From positions 3,075,692 through 3,139,691 of the forward strand of contig NC_083871.1 in NCBI RefSeq assembly GCF_032452875.1: a stretch of 64,000 nucleotides of DNA. The letters run 5' to 3'. Below the pieces are notes generated by a model, which was not told the DNA's origin, ran no database searches, and saw only the letters and a program-made list of their open reading frames with translations. How positions within the stretch are numbered: the stretch's first letter is position 1; each line of letters starts with the position of its first letter. Source of the stretch: Bos javanicus (Eukaryota > Chordata > Mammalia > Artiodactyla > Bovidae). Shown piece after piece: positions 1-10,512 of the stretch. The position numbers were made by a program, and so were the translations under genes.

Positions 1-640
1 ATTTATAATATTAAATATTGATGATATACAAAATAAATGAAGTGGAATACTTTAAGATCTGTGAGAAGAAAAGCATGAATCAAAGACTTCACATTCACCT
101 ACATTATACACAGAGATGCACCATCCAATTCTCCTTGAAGGAAACACTCTGCACAAGTGGTCAGTAGGTGACTTCTGTTGTAGCTTTCTTCAGCTAATGC
201 AGAGTCATCAAATGTAAGGCAGGTTAAAAAAATCTGGCATCAGGACAAATCTGATAAGCCACATTCACACAACAACATCATACTCTGTTTTCTGAGATTT
301 GTGGGCTCATATCTCATTTCTTCCTCATTCTCTTCTTAATCCTGCCTCCTTATTTCTTTTCACAGGTATTGATCTCTGATAAAATGTTGCATTCTGAATT
401 ACCTTTGAACACAACCTGCCAGTCAAGCTGAACCTGAAGCACTGGAACTAAAATGTAGTTTTAAAGTATTTTATTTTATTTTCTCTATTTCTTGCATCTA
501 CTATGTCTCATTTTATCCTGTTTGTATTTATTTTTCCTTTCTTCTTGTTTTTTAAATTACTTGATTTTCTTCCTACATTTTTCATGGATGCAGTAGAACA
601 ATATAGAATGTGTGACTAACTTGTCAAGTTTCAAGGTCAT
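1..640. other. Unassigned AT-rich DNA
   Basis: I see no open frame of substance, RNA gene or young repeat here. The stretch is AT-rich with long T runs toward its right end and could hide very old repeats that I cannot place by eye. Confidence 0.5.
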
Positions 641-1060
641 ATATAGGTTATCTTCTCAATGCAGGAATCTTTAAACATTTAGTTTTGTTAATTCTCCTCC
701 CAACTTACATCATATGATGTTATCTATTTTAAATATGTTTTAGCTTTAACACCAAACTAATTTTTATTCATATTTATCCATGTTTTCTAACATATTTTGA
801 TTTTTATCCATTCTTTTATTTCATAACCTCTCCCTCTTTGATGTATATGTTTTAGATTTTCTTTAGTGGGCTTCTGCTGGTGTCATTTGATTTGTCTAAA
901 AATGTTTTTACTTAGTCTTAGGCTGATGCACATTTTGCTTAGTTGGGAATTCTAGACTGGCATATGTGTGCTTTACCTTCAAATTTTTAAGTTATAAAGT
1001 CAAGTTTCAATATATTAAGGGTGATTTGATTTTTTTTTTCTAGCCCTAATAAAAAGACTT
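641..1060 (-). mobile_element. Probable ancient L1 fragment (ORF1 / inter-ORF region), antisense
   Basis: The stretch around 840-1000 reads like the reverse complement of an old mammalian L1 ORF1: the order of the blocks 'ctttagtgggcttctgctgg', a 'tctaaaaatgttttta' block and 'gggaattctagactgg' follows the familiar layout. Divergence is high, no reading frame survives and both limits are approximate. The assignment rests on remembered layout, not on an alignment. Confidence 0.45.
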
Positions 1061-1130
1061 CTTGCCTCTGGTCACTTTAAATTCCCCTATGAAACATTTA
1101 GACGTAGGTTTATCTTCATATGTCTTGTGT

Positions 1131-1285
1131 TGACAAAAATCGGCACTTGCCATAGACCCCAACAAGGATTACGTCATGCACTGCTGCTGACCTTCAACAC
1201 CCCTGAAAGGATTCATGGAGGAGATCAAGAATGAGGCACTCTGTGCTCTGGGAAAAACTGGCAAGACAGATCTTTTATGAGCCCA
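1131..1285 (+). repeat. Unidentified segment, possible partial LTR
   Basis: A short GC-richer block begins with 'tgttgacaaaaatcggcac' and continues through 'ggattacgtcatgcactgct' and 'ggaggagatcaagaatgagg' inside otherwise AT-rich DNA. The TG start, the abrupt composition change and its repeat-like look suggest a piece of a ruminant endogenous-retrovirus LTR, but I cannot name a family and see no matching CA end. Confidence 0.3.
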
Positions 1286-3645
1286 AATTTTTCAAACTTG
1301 CTAGATCATTTTTTAATATCCCAAAGATATTTTGATGTTTTATTTTTTAAAAGAAATTTATAATCTAACAATTCTAATTTTAGTAACTGAAGTCTTATGG
1401 ATCTTTTTATGCTTTTTAGTTTGCTTCTTTCCTTTATGGTGAAACTTTATTTTCTTGTGTATTTAGATATTTTTGAATGGAAAATGTTCATTTTCTTTAG
1501 AAAATCATTTATGTGCATTTTATGGATTAGTATGAAGGTAACTACCAAAAAGATTAAAATTTGCTTCTGAAATTCTCCTAAAGGAACTAGCAATCAGACA
1601 CATTTTTTTCTTTGCCTATGTGTGTTTTGGACTTACTAGTAGTATAGGTTTCTGTTATGAGTTTAAACAACCCAAAAATTGCTGTTCTTAATTCTTAATC
1701 ATTGGTTTTTCTTTTAATCTGCTCAATCTCAAATCAAATCAATTTATTCACAATTTCTGGTGGTATGGGATGGAATTAATTTACTCTGATTTATTTTTAC
1801 CATTAGAGTGTCAGCTTATGGGGAAAGAAATTTTCTGTGACCCCTATCTTGTGAAAGCCCTGGTACTAGTTTACTATCTCATGTGCTGCATGAGGCTAGG
1901 CAAATCCAAGCCTATGTATTTCAGTATATTTAGTTCTCACAGCCAAACTAGTTACAGTGTAACACATTTTTCTCTGGGTCTCTGCAGTTGCATAGTTTTG
2001 GTCAAATTTTTGTGAGAATATCAGTTTTTTGTTTTTTTTTTAATGTGTTCTTTTTTTTTCAGCGTTAGGGTCAATTATGTTATCAGAATTAGAAACATAA
2101 GAGTTACAAAATTCTGTATTTCCTTACTGCAATTGGCTTTTCATATAACTAAAATTTCTTTGTGCTTTTTGGCTACTTCTGCCCCTCTGGTTTCTGTTTG
2201 CTTATTCTTCTCCAATAGACACATGTAAGGAATTTCGTACACTCTCACATTTCAAACTTTGAAGTTAATACAATTTTGTGAACTTCTATATATAGAACTC
2301 ACATGTCCCCAATTTAAAACTTTGTCACCTCACTTTTGCTGTATTCCTAGTCTCAGCCAACCTTATCATTGTCTGTGCAGAAGCACAAGCAATGACTAAT
2401 GATTTACATGCTTGTCACCCATCAGGGTGCAGATTCAATTTTCTACATCTTCTTAGTACTATTATTTTTCCCTTCTTTTATCTTCCAAGCTAACTCAGTT
2501 TCAAAATTTTCTATAATGTTAATATATTGCAGAAGTTTCCAATTTTTCTTGTCTCAGTTTAATTTCCTTGTAGTCTCTTTCTTACCCTGCTAAGAATAAA
2601 TATTAGATATGATGTGTAAATAAGATACAGTTATGCACTAATATATCACATGATTATTGTCTTTGGTTGACAAAGCTGGTATTTTGTTCATTTTCTATAT
2701 TCTAATTTCCCTTTAGCACATACAGTATCTATCCTAAAAATAACAAGCTTTTATAGACTAAATAAAAAATTACCTAAGAATAAGATACACAAATGAAATA
2801 AAAATTAGGTTTACAACATACCGATCTGATTATTTTAGATAGTTACTTTTAATACATTTCTTAATGAAAAATTAAGAATATTATTTCTTCTTACTGATTT
2901 TTTATATAAATTTTTTACATTCAAAAGTCTCCATGTCATGATAAACTATCATGGCAGGAGCTGAACTCTGGAGAATTATTCCTGCTCCAAACTGTGTCAA
3001 TCAGAATATTTTACCATACCATAATTATTTTGATCCTTTTCAAAGGAATAATAAATTTCAAAATTGTTTACAGTACTCATTTCTAGCCTGAACATATTTT
3101 GACAGGTGTAAAAAATATAGGGAGATTTTTTTTAAATTTCAACTGGTTCAAAAATATATAGATTAAAAATATCTGCATATATTATGTCAATTTTTACACG
3201 TGTCCCTTGCAAAAAAAATTACTTTTTATCCTTTAAATTAAACAGTCAGCTTACTCTTCAACCTTTGTGTTCTGTTATAAATAAAACAATGTTACATAAG
3301 GAGATCCTTACAAAATGAGTACATGATAAGTTTTTAAATGCAGTGATATATGTGTAAGAATCTTTAAATATACAGTATTTTCTAAGGTTAACTGAATTAA
3401 TAATTTATTCAGTATGTCACAATTTTTCCTAGAGGAAAAGCCTTATTGATATAATCATGGACATTCAAAAGCTCATGTTGAACTAAAAGAAGTCAAACAT
3501 TGGTTTTATTTTTTAAAATTTCTTAAATATTAATATATATTTTAACTTATTTAATTTGACATCATGAATTTACCTTCTCACTGTATTATAACATCCAAGA
3601 TATTTATAATTGTGGTAAAAAATTATAATTTCATGTGTGGCATTT
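1286..3645. other. Unassigned AT-rich DNA
   Basis: About 2.4 kb without a recognisable gene. The few short open frames (60-81 codons) have low-complexity or hydrophobic composition expected from T-rich DNA and no domain I recognise. A small perfect inverted repeat (catgata-aac-tatcatg, 2937-2953) is the only local structure noted. Confidence 0.5.
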
Positions 3646-3653
3646 TACTGAGG

Positions 3654-3870
3654 GTGTCTTCCCTAATGGTTCAGGGGTAATGAATCTGCCTGCAATGCAG
3701 GAGCCCCAGGAGACGTGGTTTCGATCTCTGGGTCAGGAAGATCCTCTGGAGCAGGGCAACCCACTCCAGTATTCTTGCCTGGAGAATCCCGTGGACAGAA
3801 GAGCCTAGCAGGGTACAGTCCATGGGGTCACAAAGAGTTGGACACAAGTGAAGAAACTTAGCACACATTG
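3654..3870 (+). mobile_element. Bov-tA SINE
   Basis: The tRNA-Glu-derived head is visible as 'ctgcctgcaatgcaggag' followed by the gatctctgggtcaggaagatc B-box region, then the BovA body 'ccactccagtattcttgcc' and a 3' end 'acaaagagttggacacaag'. Possible target-site duplications flank it: tactgagg (3646-3653) and tactgggg (3871-3878), 7 of 8 bases alike. It is moderately diverged from young copies. Confidence 0.85.
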
Positions 3871-3878
3871 TACTGGGG

Positions 3879-4592
3879 TTTCAAAAAAAATATGAACGTG
3901 TTTGGAATGAGATCTCAAAAGCAGAGAGGGCATAGTAAAAGCAGCACAAGAAAGAGAGAAAAAACACAACATTCTAAAAGGGAATGTACAAGAGCCAATA
4001 ACACATATGTTAGCAAGTTCTTGTGGTAGAGACCTGGACTCAGCTCAGTTGGAACTGTACCAAAAAAGCACAGAGCTGGGATGAGGATAACCTCTTTAGT
4101 TACGAGGTGCCCTTAAGGTGTCAGCTGACCCATTCCTCCCTTCCTACACTCAATAGCAAGTCTGCTTCTATGGATAGAAATGGAGGTGCACATACTGGAG
4201 TTGCCACTGCCAGGCTGTAAGAAATACTTTTCTCCAGAGCAATTGCAGGTGAACGGATACAGGGTAGGCCATTAGAACACCTGCTACAAACTCATTTATA
4301 TCTTTAACCTCTTTGTTGTGATTCACATTGTATTTTAGAATTTAGAAGACCTGGAGATGCTGAATAAAATGGCAAGCAAACCTCTTGGTTTATTTTTTTT
4401 ATTTATTTCATCAACTTGAAAGAAACTGTTTTGGAAATTGTTGGCATAGAGAATGTAGCAAAGACGTGTTTTAAGCAGTGCTGATTTCACCAGGATGAGC
4501 AGAAGCTGGAAAAAGCAAAAATGACTGCTGGAAAGGATATCAGTTCTACCATCTTTTCCTGTATGTGACTCGCCATTGTGCTAGAGATTTGG
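3879..4592. other. Unassigned DNA between a SINE and an L1 end
   Basis: No repeat family or gene recognised. A 65-codon open frame at 4023-4220 (+) lacks any domain I know and has no sign of splice sites or promoter context. Confidence 0.4.
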
Positions 4593-4832
4593 TTTTTTTT
4601 TTTTTAATTTTTTAATTTTATTTTATTTTTAAACTTTACATAATTGTATTAGTTTTGCCAAATATCAAAATGAATCCATCACAGGTATACATGTGTTCCC
4701 CATCCTGAACCCTCTTCCCTCCTCCCTCCCCATACCATCCCTCTGGGTCATCCCAGTGCACTAGCCCCAAGCATCCAGTATCGTGCATCGAACCTGGACT
4801 GGCATCTCGTTTCATACATGATATTTTACATG
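4593..4832 (-). mobile_element. Ruminant L1 3' end (3'UTR only), antisense
   Basis: On the minus strand this reads as the last ~240 bp of a ruminant L1: the 3'UTR block with 'ccagtccaggttcgatgca', the G-rich 'ggtatggggagggaggagg' stretch, 'ggcaaaactaatacaatta' and a poly(A) tail (T-run at 4593-4605). It is 5'-truncated, the usual outcome of target-primed reverse transcription, so no coding sequence remains. Confidence 0.85.
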
Positions 4833-4912
4833 AATTTGGGTTTAGAAGAGAGGAGTAAATTATGCCATTCTCTGGCGTCACCTCAGTTTAGAAAAGCACT
4901 CTTTCAATTTAT

Positions 4913-4948
4913 TTTTAATTAATTAATTAATTAATTTTTGGGGGGGGC
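4913..4948. repeat. (AATT)n simple repeat followed by a G run
   Basis: Five tandem aatt units are followed by a T run and nine G residues. Confidence 0.9.
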
Positions 4949-5270
4949 TTAGAAAATTTTATTCAGAGGAATTCAAACTTATGCCTCTCTTATCCAAATA
5001 TACTCATCCAAATAGTATCAAGTATCTAATAGTGCTTTTCAACATGAGAGAAAAAAGAAACATCCTGACCTGACTGCTGTGGTTGTGGGGAAGGGATCCT
5101 GCACGTGGATACGCTGCCTTCACAAAGTCCAAAGGAGGAATAGCAATCTCCTCTCAGCACTAATGAACATTCCCCCACCACAGCACATTTATAACTTCCG
5201 TGAACTCAGTGAAAGGCGGTTGGGGGATGCATTAGGTGTTTTATCATATTATCCCTTGCTCACACTACTT
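4949..5270. other. Unassigned spacer between two L1 ends
   Basis: About 320 bp with no recognised repeat or gene. Confidence 0.4.
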
Positions 5271-5931
5271 TGTTTTTTTTTGTTTGTTTTTTGGTTTTTT
5301 TTACAATTTTTATTTTTTTTTGTATTTTTTTAATTTTATTTTATTTTTAAAACTTTACATAATTGTATTAGTTTTGCCAAATATCAAAATGAATCTGCCA
5401 CAGGTATACATGTGTTCCCCATCCTGAACCCTCCTCCCTCCTCGCTCCCCATACCATCCCTCTGGGTCGTCCCAGTGCACCAGCCCCAAGCATCCAATAT
5501 CATGCATCGAACCTGGACTGGGAACTCGTTTCTTACGTGATATTTTACATGTTTCAATGCCATTCTCCCAAATCTTCCCACCCTTTCCCTCTCCCACAGA
5601 GTCCATAAGACTGTTCCATACATCAGTGTCTCTTTTGCTGTCTCGTACACTGGGTTATTGTTACCATCTTTCTAAATTCCATATATATGCGTTAGTATAC
5701 TGTATTGGTGTTTTTCCTTCTGGCTTACTTCACTCTGTATAATAGGCTCCAGTTTCATCCACCTCATTAGAACTGATTCAAATGTATTCTTTTTAATGGC
5801 TGAGTAATACTCCATTGTGTATATGTACCATAGCTTTCTTATCCATTCATCTGCTGATGGACATCTAGGCTGCTTCCATGTCCTGGCTATTATAAACAGT
5901 GTTGCGATGAACATTGGGGTACACGTGTCTC
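5271..5931 (-). mobile_element. Ruminant L1 3' end with ORF2 C-terminus, antisense
   Basis: A poly(T) start (5271 onward) leads into the L1 3'UTR and then the last 80 codons of ORF2 (5914-5672, minus), ending in the natural ruminant L1 terminus '...ILTHIYGI-stop'. The segment is open but lacks the endonuclease and RT domains, so it is a dead 5'-truncated copy. It abuts an older L1 3' end in the same orientation. Confidence 0.85.
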
Positions 5932-5949
5932 ACTTTAGAAAATCGTGAT

Positions 5950-7436
5950 GGTTTTCACCATACACCAACATGAATCAGCCATAGGTATACATGTGTTTCC
6001 CCTCATCCTGAACCCACTCCCCACTTTCCTCCCCACTGTATGCCTTTAGGTTATCCCAGAGTACCAGCTTTGGGTGTTCTTCATGCATCAAACTCACACT
6101 GGTCATCTGTTTTACATATGGTAATATATATGTTTCGATGCTATTTTCTCAAGTCATCCCACCCTTGCCTTCTCCCACTAAGTCTAAAAGCCTTTTTTGC
6201 ATCTGTGCATTTTTTGTTGCCCTGCATGTAGGAATGTTGGTACCATCTTTCTAAATTCCATATATATAAATCATGATACAACATTGGTGTTTCTATTTCT
6301 GACTTTCTTCTCTCTGTATAATAGGCTCCAGATTCATCAACCTCATTAGAACTAACTCAAATGTATTTCTTTTTATAGCTGAGTAATATCACCTTGTGCA
6401 TATGTACCACAGTTTTCTTATCCATTCATGCATTGATGGACATCTAGATGGTTTCCATGTCCTAGCTGTTGTAAATATTGTAAATAGAGCATTGGTGTAC
6501 TTGTGTCTGTTTCAATTCTGATTTGCTTGGGGTATATGCCTGGCAGTGAGATTTCTGTGTCATGTGGCAGTTTTATTCCCAGTTTTTAAAGGAATCTCCT
6601 ACACTACCAGAGTTTGCATTGCCACCAGTAGTGTAAGAGGGTTCCATTTTCCCCACACCCTCTCCAGCATTTATTGTTTGTAGACTTTTTGATGATGGTC
6701 ATTCTGACTGATGTGTGATGATAACTCATTGTGGTTTTGTTATGCATTTGTCTAATAATGAATGATGCAGAGTATTTTTTTTCATGTGTTTGTTAGTATC
6801 TGTATTTCTTCTTTGGTGCAATGTCTGTTTAAATCTTTTGCCCACTTTTTTATTGGGTTGTTCTTTTTTTTCTGGTATTGAGCTTCATGAGCTGGTAGTA
6901 GATTTTGGAGATTAATCCATTTTCATTTGTTTCATTTGCTATTATTTTCTCCCATTCACATTTTTGCCTTGCCTATAGTTTCCTTTGTTGTACAAAAACT
7001 TTTAAGTTTTAATTATGTCCCATTTGTTTATTTTTGTTTTTATTTCCATTACTCTGGGAGGTGGGTGATAGAGGATCTTGCGGTGATTTATGTCAGAGTG
7101 TTCTGCCTGTTTTCCTCTAGGAGTTTTATAGTCTCTGTTTTACATGGAAGTCTTTAATCCATTTTGAGTTTATTTTTGAGTATGATGTTAGAAAGTGCTC
7201 TAGTTTCATTCTTTTACATGTAGTTGACCAGTTTTCCCAGCACCACTTGTTGAAGTTACTGTCTTTTCTCCATTGTATATTTTTGACTCCTTTGTCAAAG
7301 ATAAGGTTTCCATAGGTGTGTGAATTTCTCTCCAAACTTTCTATTTTGTTCCATTTATCTATATTTCTGTATTTGTGCCAATACCATACTATCTTTGTGA
7401 CTGTAGATTTGTAACATAGTCTGAAGTCAGATCCTA
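5950..7436 (-). mobile_element. Older L1 copy (3'UTR plus ORF2 C-terminal region), antisense
   Basis: The left part is an L1 3'UTR of an older subfamily ('accaacatgaatcagccata'). The right part is a decayed ORF2 C-terminal region; a 69-codon open piece (7335-7126, minus) keeps the motif '(R)KDSNFNKWCWENW', typical of the L1 ORF2 segment upstream of the cysteine motif. Many indels break the frame. It has no poly(A) of its own, because the younger L1 to the left lies directly against it. Confidence 0.75.
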
Positions 7437-8276
7437 GATCATCTGCAGAGAAGAAAGGTGATGCCTAATGTTTGTTCTTGTCAGCAGCAGTAAGGCTGTT
7501 AGGTAGGGAACACCAATTATTCTCCCAAAGCCTAGGTTTTGGAGTTAACTAAGTCTAATAGATTTTAAAGTTTATCCTTGGCTTAGGACATTGAAATTTT
7601 ACAGACAATGTTGGATTAAAATAGATTCTACATTTCTTGTGCCATCTTTTACTATTATTATTATATTTTTATGTAAAATAGCAAAAGTTCAGAACCAAGA
7701 CTATCTGGGCTCTAGAAATAGAATTTCATATTAGATGCTCTACTCCCTTTTTTTAATACTCCTTAAAACAAGGGGCATAGCTTTCCTCATTAAAGTACTT
7801 GGAATTCAGAACTTAATTAAGCTAAATTTTTCTGAAATTGGTGTTGTCTGCTCGAGTAAAATAACAAAGTTAATGAGTAATCAAAATTATTGAGTTGAGA
7901 CACTTGAGATGTTACCTATATTAACAAATATATAACAATTCTATAAACAGTAATGATTATATACTAGTATTATATAAATATTTTACAGAACTTTGAAATA
8001 AATTTGAGTACCTCGGGAGCTCAAATAGTTCACGTATTTAATTAAAGATTATACAACTAGATATATTTTAATTTCCTTTTGAACATAATCTAAAAGCAAT
8101 CTTCCATTAAGTGTGCCCTTGTTTTATAAAACGTTACAAATTAGTGAGTATTTAATGATATTTTATGTGCCTGTAATATCTTCAAACTATTTGCATTTTA
8201 TTAGCAATCAACATATGTTTTGTCAACAAAAAATAACCACATGCATCATTTATATTGAAAATAAATAATGTACTCA
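7437..8276. other. Unassigned AT-rich DNA
   Basis: No gene or repeat family recognised. The L1 ORF2 remnant stops near 7436 without an obvious junction motif. Confidence 0.5.
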
Positions 8277-8290
8277 TTAATTTTATCTAA

Positions 8291-8486
8291 GGGCTTTCCT
8301 TGTGTCTCAGCTGGTAAAGAATCTGCCTGCAATGTGGGAGTCCTGGGTTAAGTCCCTGGGTTAGGAAGATCCCCTGGAGAAGGGAAAGGCTACCCACTCC
8401 AGTATTTTCACCTGGAGAATTCCATGGATTGTATAGTCCATGGGGTCACAAATAGTTGGACATGACTGAGCAACTCTCAGTTTCAT
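8291..8486 (+). mobile_element. Bov-tA SINE with target-site duplication
   Basis: The copy runs from 'gggctttccttgtgtctcag' through 'ctgcctgcaatgtgggag' to 'gactgagcaactctcag'. The flanks are ttaattttatctaa (8277-8290) and ttaattgtatctaa (8487-8500), 13 of 14 identical, which fixes both ends. Confidence 0.9.
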
Positions 8487-8658
8487 TTAATTGTATCTAA
8501 AATTATATCCAAAAATTCAGATAGTTTATGATATTTTGAATGTAAAATATCTATGGATACTTACATATATTAACATATATAGTGATAGAACATAATTAAG
8601 CATTCTAAAATCTATTACAAACATTATAAATTAGCTAACTTTTTATAGTCATTTATTA

Positions 8659-8864
8659 GGGTTTCCCTGGTGGCTCAGATGGTAAAGACTCTGCCTGCAG
8701 TGCTGGAGACCCAGGTTCTATCCCTAGGTTGGGAAGATCCCTGGAGAAAGAATGGCTATCCACCTCAGTATTCTTGCCTGCAGAATTCCATGGATGGAGG
8801 AGCCTGGCTACAGTCCATGGGTCACAGAAAGTTGGACATGACTGAATGACTAACACACACATAA
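8659..8864 (+). mobile_element. Bov-tA SINE with perfect 12-bp target-site duplication
   Basis: It starts 'gggtttccctggtggctcag' and ends in a short acacac tail. agtcatttatta occurs exactly at 8647-8658 and 8865-8876, so the ends are certain and the insertion is relatively recent. Confidence 0.92.
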
Positions 8865-8876
8865 AGTCATTTATTA

Positions 8877-9178
8877 AGATACTCTATATTTTAATTTAGA
8901 TGATTATTAAGAATAAATATTAAAGAGCAGAACAAGAAAACTATTTAGAAAGTATTTATTTTTATTTCTGTTTTATTATCTTATGCCTTCTATTTCACTT
9001 GGATTGTCTGACTTGATAAATTATTAATGTGTTCATCTTCATAAAGTAGGGTTATAAACTGAGCAAGCATGTAAACACTTAACCCTATTATCAAGATAGA
9101 TGATCTTACTTGTATAAATGTATAGTCTCTTCCCATCTCTATTTTACTACGGTCTTTCACTCATTTTTCTTATTGTCC
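8877..9178. other. Unassigned AT-rich DNA
   Basis: About 300 bp; nothing recognisable. Confidence 0.4.
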
Positions 9179-9454
9179 CTGCTGCTGCTGCTAGGTCACT
9201 TCAGTCGTGTCCGACTCTGTGCGACCCCACAGACGGCAGCCCACCAGGCTCCCCCGTCCCCGGGATTCTCCAGGCAAGAACACTGGAGTGGGTTGCTATT
9301 TCCTTCTCCGGTGCATGAAAGCGAAAAGTGAAAGTGAAGTCGCTCAGTCGTGTCCGACTCTTTGCGACCCCATGGACTGCAGCCTACCAGGCTCCTCTGT
9401 CCATGGGATTTTCCAGGCAAAAGTACTGGAGTGGGGGGCCACTGCTTTCTTCGC
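9179..9454 (-). mobile_element. BovA2 SINE, antisense
   Basis: The dimeric BovA2 layout is complete in reverse: the AGC tail appears as ctgctgctgctg at 9179, followed by two BovA monomers ('gtgtccgactctgtgcgacc' and 'gtgtccgactctttgcgacc') joined by the GAAAGTGAAAGT-type linker. Open frames seen here on both strands are by-products of this CpG-containing SINE and not genes. I could not find a convincing target-site duplication. Confidence 0.9.
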
Positions 9455-10134
9455 TGTCAGCATAAGCCTATTCTATGGAGTAATCACTAGTACATTTTAT
9501 GCAGGGGGTGAGGTGTGAGGCACAGTGATCTGCTAGATCTTTCTCACACAATGTGACCTTGCAGTGATTAAAGTATTAATGGTGAGGAGTTTGATTAAAT
9601 CAGAATCCAAAGCACTCTTGTAATTAAGAATGTATCTGGTATTCGATTTTTTTAAAAGTCAGTAATTGTTGGATAACATTAATAAGAGTCAATATTTTCA
9701 GAAATGTTCTAGTCAAAATTCTCACATGTAAGGGTTTCAGAACCCTGATTAAAGATCAGGAATTGAGAAAATGTTTCTTACTTAGAAGATTACTTTGTAT
9801 GTAGGCACTATTGTAGATTTTTGAAGAAATATTCAAAGTTAGAGAAAAAATATGCATATAAAATGAATTTAATAACACCTTGATATTTTCTACTATCATG
9901 TATTAATTAGATAAATACTTTATATATAAATCATCTAAATATATTAAATGAAATCCTGCAATTTTGTAGGCAAAAGCAAAGGTTAATATGCACATAATCC
10001 TATTTTACCTATATATACTTGTGCACAAACACAGGTATATACACGAATTTGTATATGTATAGATATACATTTACTAATTGATTTTAACTGACATTACACT
10101 ATTAGTCATCAAGTTGATATGTTAGTGAATACAT
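9455..10134. other. Unassigned AT-rich DNA
   Basis: No gene or repeat identified. The right part (9890-10080) is almost entirely A/T with short TA runs. Confidence 0.45.
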
Positions 10135-10146
10135 AAAATATATTTT

Positions 10147-10362
10147 GGGGCTTCCCCAGTGGCTCAGGTGGTAAGAAAACTGCTTGCAATGGAGGAGACC
10201 CAGGTTCAATCCCTGGGTTTCGAAGATTCCTTAGAGAAGGGAATGGCAATTTGCTCCAGTATTCTTGCCTAGAGAATCCCATGGACAGAGGAGCCTGGTG
10301 GGTTACACACCATAGGATCACAAAGAGTCAGATAGGAATGAGTTATTAGCACTTTAATTTTC
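10147..10362 (+). mobile_element. Bov-tA SINE
   Basis: The head 'ggggcttccccagtggctca', the tRNA B-box region around 10200 and the body up to 'cacaaagagtcagatag' are clear. Possible duplications aaaatatatttt (10135-10146) and aaaatatatatt (10363-10374) flank it with one mismatch, though both are low-complexity AT sequence. Confidence 0.85.
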
Positions 10363-10512
10363 AAAATATATATTATGCTCATATTTAAAATATAAACAGA
10401 AATACATCGTTATTGCACTAAGCTTTAAAAATACTACTAATGTATTCTTTAACATTTATTGTTTTTTTTTAATTCTAACACTAATACTCATTTTTATTTG
10501 TATGATTAATAT

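Noticed and set aside
3661..3760. tRNA-Glu-like sequence as a functional tRNA gene
   Set aside because: It is the head of a Bov-tA SINE; the body of the SINE follows and a proper tRNA fold and 3' end are absent. The same holds for the other SINE heads.
9196..9518. Overlapping open frames of 74-103 codons on both strands
   Set aside because: They are produced by the BovA2 SINE, and the same peptide patterns recur at 22.5, 23.8 and 47.5 kb.
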